Shown in pieces: positions 22,502 through 33,857 of a DNA stretch of 64,000 bases. Location of the stretch: assembly GCA_001632435.1 (NCBI GenBank), contig KV424030.1, positions 1-64,000 on the forward strand, given 5' to 3'. The DNA comes from Calocera cornea HHB12733. Taxonomy: Eukaryota > Basidiomycota > Dacrymycetes > Dacrymycetales > Dacrymycetaceae. Under the pieces are notes generated by a model. It did not search any database. It had not been told where the DNA came from and saw only the letters and a program-made list of their open reading frames with translations. The first letter of the stretch is position 1. The number at the start of each line of letters is the position of its first letter. A program made the translations under genes and the position numbers.

Positions 22502-23033
22502 ATGGCCTCCCTCTGGGTCGGCACCTCCCGCTCGTCCCTCTCCATCACCCGCATCGCCCCAAGGATATGTAGGGCGCAGCGCAGGGGGCTAGCCACCCCT
22601 CCCCCCGCAGACAAGAAAGCGAAACCACCCCGTACGCTCTCCCGTCCTCCCCCTTCTGTGCCCCAAGCGCGCTAACATGCGTGCAGCGGTATCCTCCTGC
22701 CCCGAGGGGACCATCCTCGCCGGCATCCAATACCTCAAAGATGCCCCCCCGCTCGTCGCGAAAGCGGACGAGGCCTACCCCGCATGGCTCTGGACACTGC
22801 TGGACGACACGCCCCCCGCAGGGAAGAAGGGGGCTAAGCAGGCACGCAACGCCACCGCTAGGGAGGAGCAGGAGCGCCTGGCCAGGGAGAGGGAGAGGGA
22901 GCGCAGAATCGCTACTGAGACGCAGGAGGAGAAGTGGGAGCGGGAGCGCGCGGAGCTGGACGAGGAGAGGAGGAAGATGAGGAGGGAGAATAGGGAGAAG
23001 ATCAGGTATCAGAATTTTATGAAGACTACGTAG
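22502..23033 (+). CDS. Mitochondrial large-subunit ribosomal protein mL54
   Basis: Two exons: 22502-22631 and 22687-23033. The 55-base intron (22632-22686) has GTACGC, GCTAAC and GTGCAG signals, and the product has 158 residues. The N-terminus (MASLWVGTSRSSLSITRIAP, then RAQRRGLATPP) is a mitochondrial targeting sequence. The core SSCPEGTILAGIQYLKDAPP, then EAYPAWLWTLLD, is the hallmark of mL54 (Mrpl37 in yeast): a CPEGT-type start followed by the invariant YPxWLW. The C-terminus is a long charged helix rich in R and E. The protein is part of the mitoribosome large subunit. Splicing removes a false break: unspliced, exon 1 runs into a stop at 22673. Confidence 0.88.
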
Positions 23034-23535
23034 GCCGGGTGAGCTGGGATGGGCCGGGTGGTGAGGGCTTGTCGATAGTGCGGAGCAGAGTGTAATAATG
23101 TTACCCATCACTCCAGCAAAGCCTCGTTCGGTGACACAGGTAGCGACGACATTATTTCCCAGTCCACCCAGCTATACGCGCTAGTTGCATACACCGTCTT
23201 ACACGCACAGGCTCATTGAGTGCATATCCTATCACCCAGCGCATACATAGCATGATCGATTGATGGCATTAGAGTACATTGCGTAGCGGGTAATCGTACA
23301 GACAGGATAACTTCTAGAAGTAAGCATAGTATGGCCTCCGGCCGAGTGATGTATATCAGCCGTACCGCGGAGCTGAGCGGTCCAAGCCGTGTTTTTTCTG
23401 GAATAACCGAGAGACTACTGCGCAATAGGAGGTGGATTGACGGTATGTGGATAGGGAGTCCACCGCAGCACAAGCACCTGCAGCAGCATCAGCTTCCTCG
23501 CACTTCTCCACCCCACCAAACGCACAGACGCACCC
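23034..23535. other. Convergent 3' region
   Basis: Lies between the ends of mL54 and TFIIA gamma. No gene seen. Confidence 0.45.
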
Positions 23536-24080
23536 CTAACTAGCATTATTAGGCTGCTTCGCCTTCGCCTCCGCAGCCGTGGCCTGCTCGCTTTTGACCG
23601 CAATGATCTTCACGCGGTCGGCCTGCACAAGCTCGCCGCCCTCGATCTTGAAGCTCGGGTTGCGCACGAAGAACGTCCACACGTCGTCGCACAGGCGGTA
23701 CGTGGAGAGGTGGCCCTGCGTGTGCGGGTGAGAAATCGCCAGAGGACGAAGAAGGAGGGGAAGCGCACCTTGAGCGATGTCTTGAACTTGACGTGCTTGC
23801 TGAGGGTCTCCGTCGTCGCGCGATCAAACTGCGTCGCAACGCATCAGCGCCCACGCGCCCCAGCAAGGTGCAAGGGAACGCACCTGCATCAACACCTTGA
23901 ACGCCAGCTGCGGGGTGATGACACCGTCCTGGATGAGCTCGTCGAGCGAGTCCATCAGCGCGCGTCCGATCCTGCGCCGAGTCAGCATGACTGCGCGGCC
24001 AGGCACGGCGGGGAAGAGAGGACGTACGACGCCGAGCGGTAGAACTCGTAGTACTTCGGCTCATTACGGTTGAACGACAT
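23536..24080 (-). CDS. TOA2: Transcription factor IIA small (gamma) subunit
   Basis: Four exons: 24028-24080, 23884-23971, 23769-23828 and 23536-23715, summing to 126 residues in frame. The N-terminal helical bundle reads [10 protein letters not shown] then [20 protein letters not shown], the signature of the TFIIA gamma N-terminal domain. The C-terminal beta barrel reads [20 protein letters not shown] followed by [11 protein letters not shown], with the conserved TYRxCDDVWTF. With the alpha/beta subunit it stabilises TBP on TATA DNA in RNA polymerase II initiation. The length fits the family (yeast Toa2 about 122). The unspliced frames are all short, and the last exon is read in a different frame from the long shadow frame on this strand. 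Confidence 0.93.
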
Positions 24081-25648
24081 GCCGGCTCCGTTCGGCGTGG
24101 GCCGTGTACTGTATAGGAGTCGAACAAGGAAGGACGCGGAGAAAGGGGGAGGTGGTGGTCGGTCCTGGACGAGGAGGACCGGCTCGCGCTGCGGCTGGGT
24201 ACGGGGCGGCGGCGGCTTACCTGAGCCCTGGGCACGCGAGATTGACTCCGCGGGGCATTGCTCCCGCACCGGGGACTTACTTCGGCTTCGGCTTCATCAA
24301 ACAAGGCGCGCGCCCTGCCGTCCCTGGCGTGCATGAAATGCGGGACAAACGATCGCCGTCGAGGCTTCGGCCGAGAATCAGGATTGGAGCTCCGCCGCCT
24401 TCTTCGCACCTCCCTGCGCCCGGGACTCGTATGATGTTGATCTGCCCGGGAAGCCGCGACGAGTGCTTCGAAGCTCCAGTCTGCTGCAGAATCGCCCGGT
24501 CCGAGCAACCGGGCAGCCGGCCTTGTGGGAAGGCGGGTTTCATGTATGCGCTGCTTTGCTCGATTGACGCGCCGCGTTGGGATGCTCTGTAGGGGACATC
24601 GGAGTTGCCTGGTTAGGGCAGGCCGATTCCGGTAACAACGTTGATCGCCTGCGCAACGCGTGACTGCTGCCCTCGCGGTCGAGGGAGAAACCGAACCGCC
24701 CTTCAGCCTCAAGGCTCAAAACAGCAAACTCTCGCACGGTTTACACAGTCCCATCCTGCGGCTTCCCCCTTCCTCTCTCTGCGCTGTCTTTACGAGTCCG
24801 TGATTCACTCACTGGCATGCGGGGATCGAGCACGCCCTCGGCCTGCATCTGTGCCATCGCCCTCCTCTCGCAGGCGGCTCGGCGCCCCATGCTTCGGCGG
24901 AAAACCTCGCCTCCCCGCGAACGTCACAAACTCGGCGCCGCGGCGGAGAGCACGGAGCCGCTACTTCCCCCGAGCGGTCGACGCTGTCGGAACATTGCCT
25001 TCGTGTGCTGTGCCAGTCGCTGCCTGCGGGGGCGAGCTCCTCGCTCGCTCGCTGCCAGAGCGGGTATACTGCGCACCTTGCCGGATTTGCACCTATGATG
25101 GATTGTAGATGTCCCCCACGCGTGCACATCTCATCACGGAGCTTGCTCTCGCTGCCCATGTCCCCCCCGGCTTTCTCTCTGGCTTCCGGAAACGTGCGCG
25201 TGGAGCGTGTTCCTCTGGGGAAGCTGCTGCTCCCGGAAGCATATGATCGTCTCGCTCGACCAAAACGGAGAGCAGCTGCTCCTCTCGCACCGAGTGACGT
25301 GGGCCTCGCAAGGCTTTGGGTCTCGATCATCTCCGGGTCTTGTACATCTGGAAATCCGCTCCGCTACGAGAGCCCGCAGCTCGACTTTGTTCCGTGAGAC
25401 GTGAGACCTTCACCTCTGCGATATCACACTCGCTGCGTGCTCTATCCTCTAGTCCTGCGTCTATAAAAGCCTGCGCTCGCCCGGCCTCGCCCACCGCTCT
25501 CTATCGCCAACCACCATCTTGACGGCTCATCAAACCACACTCTCAACCTCACGCAAGACATCGTGCGGACAGTCCCTCCCACACGCCTGCAGCACCATCA
25601 CGCACCCTCAACCGCAACCTCAGCCTCATCACCTCCACACCATCACAA
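24081..25648. other. Long intergenic region, promoter of the RRM gene
   Basis: About 1.57 kb between the divergent TFIIA gamma and RRM genes. Frames on both strands are Arg/Ser/Pro-rich with no domain. Its right end is CT- and CA-rich, as in highly expressed fungal promoters. Confidence 0.4.
25462..25468 (+). promoter_or_regulatory. TATA box of the RRM gene
   Basis: TATAAAA, 187 bases upstream of the ATG at 25649, followed by a pyrimidine-rich, purine-poor leader typical of strong fungal promoters. Confidence 0.5.
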
Positions 25649-28313
25649 TGCTCGCCCAGAGCCAGGTCGGCATGGGCCTCAAGAAAGCCTCGGGCGGTGT
25701 CGCCCCCGCCACGCCCATGACGCCCAACCCCTCCATCCCCAATCTCGCCGCGTACCTCAACACCCCGCAGACGTTCACCTCCCAGCAGCTGCAACGTGCG
25801 CTAGGTGTGGGACTGCCTACCCCGCCATCGACCGTGCAGAGGAACACTGTGGGGCTGCCGACGTCCAATTCGGCCCAGAGTGGTATGTCCTCTCCTTCTC
25901 AACTAGTAAAGCATAGGCCCAATACTGATCTCACCCCCAGTGTCGCCCCAGTCTAAGCCGCCCAATGATCCCTTGTTCAACCCAAAAAAGTGAGTCTTCA
26001 ATGCTGTATATATGCACTCCTCTGACGCATATATGCAGCACGACGAACGTCTATGTCAACAACCTGCCTCTTCATACGCCTGATGAGGCCCTGTTCCGCT
26101 TGTGCTCCCCTTATGGTAAGGTGCTGTCTGTTCGCGTGTTCCATCGCGAGGATGCGCCTGTGCCCGGGTCGTATGGCTTCACTCTGTACGTGTTTGCGCA
26201 TATATCAAGTTTTCGGCCTCACACCCACTCTTCAGGTTCGAAACTATTGAAGATGCAAGGAGGTGCATCGTCGCCCTCCATCGTTCGCGCTATCAGGCCT
26301 CGTTCGCCAAGGTCGGTCTTCTCTGCTTCCGCGGCATGATGGATGTGATTAATGAATTGTTACCATATTAGACTACAAAGGTTCCGAACCCTTTGCTTGC
26401 TGATCAGCTGTTGCTTCCCTTTGTCGGGGCGCGTCCCAATCAGAGCGCGGATGATTCGTCGAGCCTCTACGTTCGCGGCCTGGCCAAAGCTACTGATCAG
26501 CATGTACGTCCGAGCTTTGGCCAGGGTCAGCACGCAAAGACCATGGCTGATAAGGATCTTCTGATAGACACTCGAGCTTCTCTTCGTCCCTCATTTTGTC
26601 ATCTCGTTCCGCCTGGGTGATGAGCTTGCTGATGGAAGCATATCGTGGCCGACTATCGAGAAGGAAATGGGGAAGGAGAATATACCGCTTGAGCAGAACA
26701 GGGATGTCAAGTGCAAGGTTGCTCTCGTTCGGTATGTCAGCCCATCTTCCCTCTCTAGTGCTCTTCTGATGAGGCGCATATAGTCTGAAGGATCATGATA
26801 CTGCGGAAGAGATGATCGACAAGCTGGATGGCGCATATGTCCGGGGAACCGAGGTGCCTTTGCAAGTTCGCTTTGCCGAGTCTGGTGCCTGGCGCCGTGT
26901 CGGAGTACGTATTTGCGCATCCTTTGCACATCAGCTGGCTAACTGTCATCTAGAGCAATCGCCCAAAGTCCGCCTATGCAGCCTACAGCGAAGAGGAGCG
27001 CCTTAACGATGCCGGCTGGGTCGGTGTGGGGCTCCCCACTGCCAACCGTGTGCAGCCCAACCCCGCTTTCTTCAACATGGGTCTCAGCACGATGGGCATC
27101 CAGCCCCAGCAGCATCAGCCTCAGCAACAGCTCAATCGTCCTCTCGTCGGCCCTGATCAGTGGATCAACATGAATGACCTCCAGAACTTCAACTTCGGCA
27201 TGAACGATCTCAGTGGGCTTCGTGGCCTGCAGGGACTTGGTGGCATGAACAACATCGCAGGGCTGCAGAACCTGGCGAATCTTCAGAACTCGGCTCAGAT
27301 GGCCAACTTGATGCAGTCGCTGAAGTACGCTTTCCCGATCATTCACAACTACTCTTGCTGACCCTGTCTCCAGTCTGAACTCCCAGCTCGGGCTGTCCTC
27401 CCCACTCCCTATGAACGGTCGCAATGGGCTCGGAAACCTTGACCCGAACGCTCTCAATAACCTCGGTCGTCAGGATCTGTACGGGCCCGCTCTGTTCGCC
27501 CCGCCGCAGCTTCAGTCCCCCGTCTCGATTCGTAACCCTAACGCGCCCAAGGCGGCGTCCCCCAACAGCAAGCAGTCCCAAGGTGCAAACGACTTTCGCA
27601 ACTCTATGACGCAGCCCGGCTCTGGACCCAGCATGAACATGCACAACTCGGCCATGGGCACTCCGACGAACAACTCTGTCCGCGCTCCGCCGCCATCTCC
27701 CTGCTCCCCTCAGAATGGGCGCATTCCTACTGGCACCGTCTACACACCTCAGTCCTTCCTCTCCTCGCTGCCCGCCATCCCCGAAGCGCACGAGGACAAT
27801 TCGCAGAACCAGAAGCTGAACGAGGCGCTCGCCGCTCAGCTCCTCGGCACCAAGACTTCTCTGCCTGCTGTTGTAGAACCCAGGAACGATCATTTCCATC
27901 AGCCTCAGCCTGCCGGCCCTATCCACATGCTTACTCCTCAGTCATCTTTGCCCGCTTCCCAGACGTCGTCTCAGGTTGGATCTCCTGCCGTACCAACATC
28001 GAGCGCTCCTGCTGCGATTGAAGTCAAGGGGACGAACGATGCGGCGCAGATGCTCAGCCAGGGGATGCCTGCCCAGCGTCCTCGCACTCCCGCTCGTGGC
28101 GTTGGTGTCGCCGTTACGATGCCTACCGCTCCCGCCGCTGCTCATATCTCGGAGAAGGCTACCGGCGTTGAGCTCTCAGTCCTCATGAGCGCGCCTACTA
28201 TGGAGCATACCATCGCGAGGCCCATGAACGGCAATCACCACGCGTCTATCTCTGCTCCGGTCCCTGCCGCTATGAAGGACGACAAGTCCTCCGGCATGGC
28301 GATCGATGCCTGA
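25649..28313 (+). CDS. RNA-binding protein with two RRM domains and a long disordered tail
   Basis: Multi-exon gene starting MLAQSQVGMGLKKASGG. Exon 1 ends at the GTATGT near 25884. RRM1 reads TTNVYVNNLPLHTPDEALFR, with RNP2 VYVNNL and RNP1-like GSYGFTLF split by an intron near 26188. RRM2 begins SSLYVRGLAKATDQH near 26460, continues over an intron, and includes VALVRLKDHDTAEEMIDKLD, also split. The post-RRM part is Gln/Asn/Met-rich (GMNDLSGLRGLQGLGGMNNI) and then Pro/Ser/Ala-rich to the TGA at 28313. Such proteins regulate mRNA fate; the target is unknown. Internal exon borders were followed by frame but not all fixed to the base. Confidence 0.75.
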
Positions 28314-29334
28314 TCGCCCCGCATCTCACGTCGTCGATAGTCCTGTCTCGCCAATCATGCCATCCACATACACAGGACGGATCGACACGGAAAATCATCA
28401 GCAGTCTCTCGTATTTTTATGCACCAATCATGGCCGCCATCGGCCCTCAAGTTCGGCCACTCTGTCTCGTTTCGTCAAGTCTCAATTCCTATTTCGTCCC
28501 CGTCTCATCAGTCTCTCCGCATCAAAACTCGCGATACCTTCATCAACTCCGGACATGTTCAACTACCCTCATCATCATTCTCGTCACGAAAAGCAATATC
28601 AAGTCAAAACTTCACGCGTCAAGGCTCATTTCCGCAAAACTCGCACGCAATCATCAATTATCATCATTATCAATCGGAAGCCAATCATGACGTGTGCTCG
28701 CTGCGTTCCCCCTCTCCTTGTCTGTCATTGGCCATGTTCCAAAAGCTGTCCAGTAGCTAATCAGTAGTCAGTCAGAATGAAAGTACATTATGCAATTGTC
28801 GTAACTATACCGAAGGTCTTGTGGCGGACGAGTCACTGTGAGCGGCGACAACAATGCCGCTATCCAAGCTTCTTGTCCCTCTTTCGTGCGACCACTCTGC
28901 CAAGTGTGCGGCGAACCGATACAATGGTCGTCCCGCGACAATGCCTGCCGCTCTGCGATGTCCTCATACTTACCCGCCATCTGAGACTTACCCATCGCGC
29001 GTCATAGTCGCGACGCGCATCAGGGCTCGCGATCCGCGTCTCGATCCCACTTGAATTGGACGAGGACGTCCACTCCCCGCCAGTCCATTCGATCGACCCA
29101 GACTCCGAGCTGACTCTGCACAAGTTCTGGCTTCATTCACCAAGCAGCAATCCACGACTGCGAACATGGAGCGCTTGCTGACTACACAATGTCTGCCGTG
29201 TCCGCGACGGGCAGAGCGAGCGCCTATAAGACCGCCCCGCCCAGCAGCCCAACATCCCACCAAACCTCAGGGCACGTAGACTTCCCCACGCCAACACCAA
29301 CACCAACACAAGGAAAGCGGTTATCCGAAGGACG
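28314..29334. other. Intergenic region
   Basis: AT- and CA-rich 3' flank of the RRM gene, then the promoter of the MFS gene. Short Ser/His-rich frames only; nothing supportable. Confidence 0.4.
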
Positions 29335-31335
29335 ATGTCGCTGTTCCAGGAAACGCTCGCCGGCCAAATCCTGCATCACGGCTCGCGCAAGCGGCTCTTT
29401 CCCTACCCTGAGCAACAGCCGGGGTATGTCCTCCCGCCTCACTTGCTTGGGGGTCAAGCCGGGGACGAGGCGCGGCTGAAGGGGCACCCGGCATGGGAGG
29501 GACCGCCGGCTGCAAACCGGTCGCTAGAACCGCCCAGGGAAAGGGAGGGGAGGGAGAGCGATGCCAGTACCCTTGTTGAGCCGCCCACGGGGGCCAGTGG
29601 GGATGCTACGCCTCCTCGGACAGCCGGGGACGGGCTGGAGGAAGTGAGGCTGGAGGACGGGACGTCTGATGCGGAGAAGGAGAAGATAAGGGCTAGGGAG
29701 AGTCTGGTGGACTGGTACGGCCCTGATGACCCTGCCAACGTACGTCCTGCCTCCCTTCCCCCGCTCCTCTCCGAGTGCCCGTGCTAACTCCACCCCGGCA
29801 CAGCCAATGAACTGGTCCACCGGCAGAAAGGTCTTCGTCACCGCGCTCATCTGCCTCCTCACCTTCAGCGTCTACATCGGCAGCGCCATCTACAGCCCTG
29901 GGATCCCCGATGTCAGCCAGGAGTTTGGGGCGAGCAGCACAACGGCCGCGTTGGGGCTGACGCTGTTCGTGTTCGGGTATGGGCTGGGGCCGATGGCACG
30001 TCTCTCCCACTGCGGTCACATTAGAGGCGGCGCTGATACCTGCATACAGTTCCTCGCCCCGCTCTCCGAGATTCCGTCCATAGGGCGCAACCCTCCCTAC
30101 CTCGCAACCCTCGCCATCTTCGTAGCCCTGCAGTACCCCACGGCGCTCGCAACGAACATCCACACACTCCTAGCCCTGCGCTTCCTCGCAGGCTTCTTCG
30201 GCTCCCCCTCCCTCGCCACGGGCGGCGCGACGCTGAGCGACATGTTCGGCCCTGCGCACCGGCCGTACGCGATCGGCATCTGGGGGCTGGCCGCTGTGTG
30301 CGGGCCAGTGCTCGGCCCGCTCGTGGGCGGGTTCGCGAGCGAGAAACTCGGCTGGAGGTGGACCATTTGGCCCCTCGCGTTCCTCGCCTCCGCCACGCTC
30401 ATAATCCTCTGCTTCACCCTCCCTGAGACGAGCGCGCATAACATCCTCGTGCGCCGCGCGCGGCGGCTGCGCGCGCTCACGGGGAACAAGGGCTTGCAGA
30501 GCGAGGGCGAGCGGGAGCAGGCCAGCATGACCGGACGGGAGGCGGTCATGACGAGCTTTGTGAGGCCGTTCACGCTCAGCATCGAGCCGATCGTGTTCTT
30601 CCTGAATCTGTATATCGCGCTGGTGTACGCAATCTTGTACACTTGTGAGTCCCCCCCTCAACAACAGAGGAGCACATTGCTGACAACAAGGCAGGGTTCG
30701 AGTCCTTCCCCCTAGTCTTCGTCGACATCTACGGCTTCACCCCCGGCACCGAAGGGCTCGCCTACCTCGGGATCTTCGTCGGGGCCATCCTGACCTACGC
30801 CCTGTACTGCCTCTACGTGCGCGCCTACCTGGAGCCGGCCGTCCTCGCGTCCCTGCGCTCCGGCCGCCGCCCCGAGCCGGAAGACCGCCTGCCTCCCGCG
30901 TTCCTCGGGGCGTTCGCGATCCCCCTGTGCCTCTTCTGGTTCGGCTGGACGGCGCGCGCCGACATCCCTTGGATCGTCCCCGTCATCGGCAGCTCCTTCT
31001 TCTCAGTCGGCGCATTCCTCCTCTTCAACAGCGTCCTTAACTACCTCGGCGACGCCTACTCCCGCTACGCCGCCAGCGTCCTCGCGGGGAACGACCTTTT
31101 CCGGAGCTATGTCGGCGGCGCGTTCCCCCTGTTTGCGGGCGCAATGTTTGCCCACCTCGGCGTGGGCGGCGGGAACTCGCTCCTGGGGGGATTGAGCATC
31201 GTCATGATCCCAATCCCGTTTGTGCTGTACTTCGTGAGTCGTTTGAGTTCCCGTGGAAACGAAGGATGCTGACGCGCGGTGCAGTATGGACCGAGGATCA
31301 GGGAGTGGAGCAAGTACGCTGATAAGGACGAGTGA
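29335..31335 (+). CDS. MFS transporter, DHA1 (multidrug/polyamine) type
   Basis: Five exons: 29335-29739, 29804-29995, 30050-30644, 30695-31233 and 31285-31335, giving 593 residues. A 150-residue hydrophilic N-terminus precedes the sequence DWYGPDDPANPMNWS, the DPxNPxNWS motif of fungal DHA1 proteins just before TM1. TM segments follow, including VTALICLLTFSVYIGSAIY and ALGLTLFVFGYGLGPM. The motif-A-like FLAPLSEIPSIGRNPPY, the motif-C stretch GIWGLAAVCGPVLGPLVGGF and a C-terminal half of about six TMs complete the fold, for twelve in all. The third exon begins after an intron with a GC donor (29996-30049), inferred because splicing restores GPM-FLAPLSE. The substrate is not predictable; the subfamily is an H+ antiporter of drugs, polyamines or siderophore-like compounds. 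Confidence 0.88.
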
Positions 31336-33529
31336 GCGCCTGGTCAGGAAGGGCTGTAGAAGCACCTCGAAATGCCCGTCGAGAGCCAGCATATGTATCG
31401 TTAGCTTGCTTGAACTAGACTGCGTCTGAATGAAATATATCCGCCGAATGTGGCGTTCTCAAATTATTGAGCCGAAAGAACAAACATGTTCCCAAGTATA
31501 CCGGCAAGCTTTGCCGAGAGCTTGTTGCAAGATGCTAGCCAGGTTTCACATCAGTTGAAATTGGTATGCACAGGAAATGGCTCTAGGGTATAAGCAAAAA
31601 AATGCTCTTGTAGATGATGTGCTCTGGAATAGCACCTTCCACACAACATAGGAAGATGGGAACAGTGCATAGGAAGAGGGGAACATTGGGCATGTATGGA
31701 GAAGGGTGGTGGAAACACCATGTTTCCATACAGGACCAAGGACCAAGGAGCAAATGCTTGACACTCATGGCAGGTGGCAGGTGGCCACTGGCTCGTGATT
31801 GTCAATGGGGTCAGATAGGGACACCAGCAGCCTGCTGGCAGGCTTTCCTTCCCAGACAGCGCGTGTCGCACGCCGGTCAGGGCCGGTCCTGCCCGGCTAG
31901 GCCGGTTCCGGCTCACGAGCCGCAGCGGCGCTATCACCGCCCCACGCTGTGCGAGCGCCAATCGCTGAGGGTGCGATAAGCGCCATGATGCTCACTGATG
32001 ATCAAGATAGGAGGCAGCCTGAGGGGGGATCCAAAATCTCCTCACCTCATGGCACCTGCGCACAACACCCGAATCGTCGTCGTCGTCGTCGGTCTTGGGT
32101 ACTGGATAACGTGGGAAATAAATGAGCGGGAGGAGGGGCGGCGTGCTCCGCGTGCTCCGCCCTCTGGGGAAATGGGCTTGGGCTTCAAGTGGTGCGGGGA
32201 ACTGGCAAGCTTACGGCTCGTTCGGGGAACAGATGGACCATCTGTGCACATCCGTCTAGGGCCCTCGGGCTCCATCTGCACACATATTTCACATAGAGCT
32301 CAGAGTACTGACAACGAATCTGACCAGATGGACCCTCATGGGCAGTCACCATCTCGTTGCCGAACGGGCCCTAAGGGACGGGTGGAGGTCTTCGCTCCTC
32401 CTGCATAAGTTAACGAAAGGTGTGCACCAGGGCCGGGGTGGGCCGATGCCCCTGCGTGGGGCGGAGGGTGGTGAATGATGACGGCTTGAGAACCCGGGCG
32501 TGGTCGGACGATCCGGCGTCGGAGTGGGCTGTTCTTGGGTTAACTTAAGTTATGTTTATTATTAAGTAGTGCCTTGGGGTGCATGCATGCCAGAGCGGCG
32601 AGGCGAGGGGGAGTCAGCCCGCCGGAACTCTGGCAGTTATTCTGCACTTTCAATTCGCCGTGGCCCCCTAAGTACAGTGTTCCGCTTGCGGCTGCAGCTT
32701 CCCAACTGCAAGGAGTGCTCCTAGCCAGCCCGTGCGATTGCGTGCACGCACCCGTGATTGTTGTGGGAGAGCACTAGTACATCGAGTGCTTCGCTTCTCC
32801 TGGGGGGGGCAAAGGGAGAAGATAGTCGTCTACGTCACAGACTGCTGCACGCGACTCCTGTTTGCTATTTGCCGTCCTTCCGCTCCCTCCCTTCCACCGG
32901 TGCTCCATTCCGAACCGCCGCTTCCCCCTCAAGTGACTGTCCGTCCAGCCAAGCAGGATAAAGACGCCGTACGCCCGAGGAGCCGACCCTCCCACTGCAC
33001 CCCGCCTTCCCAGCCCAGCGCCGCCGCACTGACTTGGCACGCCCGACTGAACGGTCTCACGACACCTACGACCGACGACCCTATCCTTGATCCTGATCCA
33101 GTGACCGATCCTGGTCGCAGCAACAGCCTGCAGCAACAGCCAGCCGCGCCACCCCCGCCGCCCCATCCGTGCGTCCCGTTCCGGTGCGGGAGGGCAGTCC
33201 CCCGCCAGTCCGAGTCCGAGCACGCCCCCGAGCCCCGTCGCAACGCCCGACGCACAGACAGCGTCACTGCATCGTCGACAGCCCATCCCCCGCCGGACCC
33301 CCCCGGTTCACACCTCACCGCCCGCAGCAGCTCATCGATTGGCGCTCGATCGCTCAAGTCGGCAGACAACAGACGACAGACGGCGGCGGTGCACCCCGTC
33401 CCGATCGCCGCCAGCTTTTTTTTCGCTTCCTCGCCCCGCCCGTTCTCCGCGTCAAGTACAGTAGTCGTACCAGCACCCCGCGCAGGCCGGCAATACCTTC
33501 CTCTGCTGTCAGAGGGCTGCTCGCCTCCA

Positions 33530-33563
33530 GCCAGCCCAGCCAGCCCAGCCAGCCCAGCTCATC
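33530..33563 (+). repeat. Tandem repeat of AGCCAGCCC units
   Basis: Three to four copies of a 9-base unit (AGCCAGCCC and its phase variants) in the region upstream of the UBL3-like gene. Confidence 0.7.
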
Positions 33564-33779
33564 CCCTTCTTCCTCCCATTCATTCAAGCCCGACCGCAGC
33601 AGCCGCCAGGCATACAGTACTCCGCGGACCTGATCGACCGGGCAAAGAAGCACAACCACCGCGGCCGTCCAGACAGCTGAGTCGCGTGTACGTTCCCCCC
33701 CGCCCTCCCGCCTGAACACGTACAGTACTACCGGTGCGTCCTATCCCCATCCTGCTTTAACCCTCTCTTTCGCTCTCAC

Positions 33780-33801
33780 TGCTGCTGCTGCTGCTGCTGC
33801 A
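33780..33801 (+). repeat. Trinucleotide microsatellite (CTG)n
   Basis: About seven CTG/GCT triplets ending in CAG, 57 bases upstream of the ATG at 33858. The CTGCAG end could double as a splice acceptor of a 5' untranslated intron. Confidence 0.7.
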
Positions 33802-33857
33802 GTCCCTCTTCCATCGACTTGACTTGACGCTGTTCCGTGTCCTGCCTGCGGAGGACG

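Larger units (their letters stand above)
31336..33857. other. Long intergenic region with hairpins and low-complexity DNA
   Basis: About 2.5 kb with no supportable gene. It contains a perfect inverted repeat TGGAAAC-5-GTTTCCA at 31710-31728 inside an outer GTATGGA/TCCATAC pair. A GGCCGG-rich stretch is near 31880. From 32870 the DNA is strongly C-rich and Pro/Ser-encoding on the plus strand. The long plus frame from 32732 is compositionally biased and has no domain; I read it as the 5' untranslated region and promoter of the UBL3-like gene. Confidence 0.4.

Noticed and set aside
22306..22614. Minus-strand N-terminal extension of the TFIIIC gene (upstream of 22305)
   Set aside because: It is antisense to exon 1 of mL54, which is supported by targeting peptide, splice sites and conserved core. 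The ATG at 22305 gives a plausible start.
24809..25330. Minus and plus frames between TFIIA gamma and the RRM gene as genes
   Set aside because: Arg/Ser-rich on both strands, no family, no coherent exon structure; treated as promoter region.
32732..33715. 327-codon plus frame as a protein gene
   Set aside because: Composition is Pro/Ser/Arg low complexity in C-rich DNA with equally long shadows on the other strand. No domain; fits a leader or promoter region.
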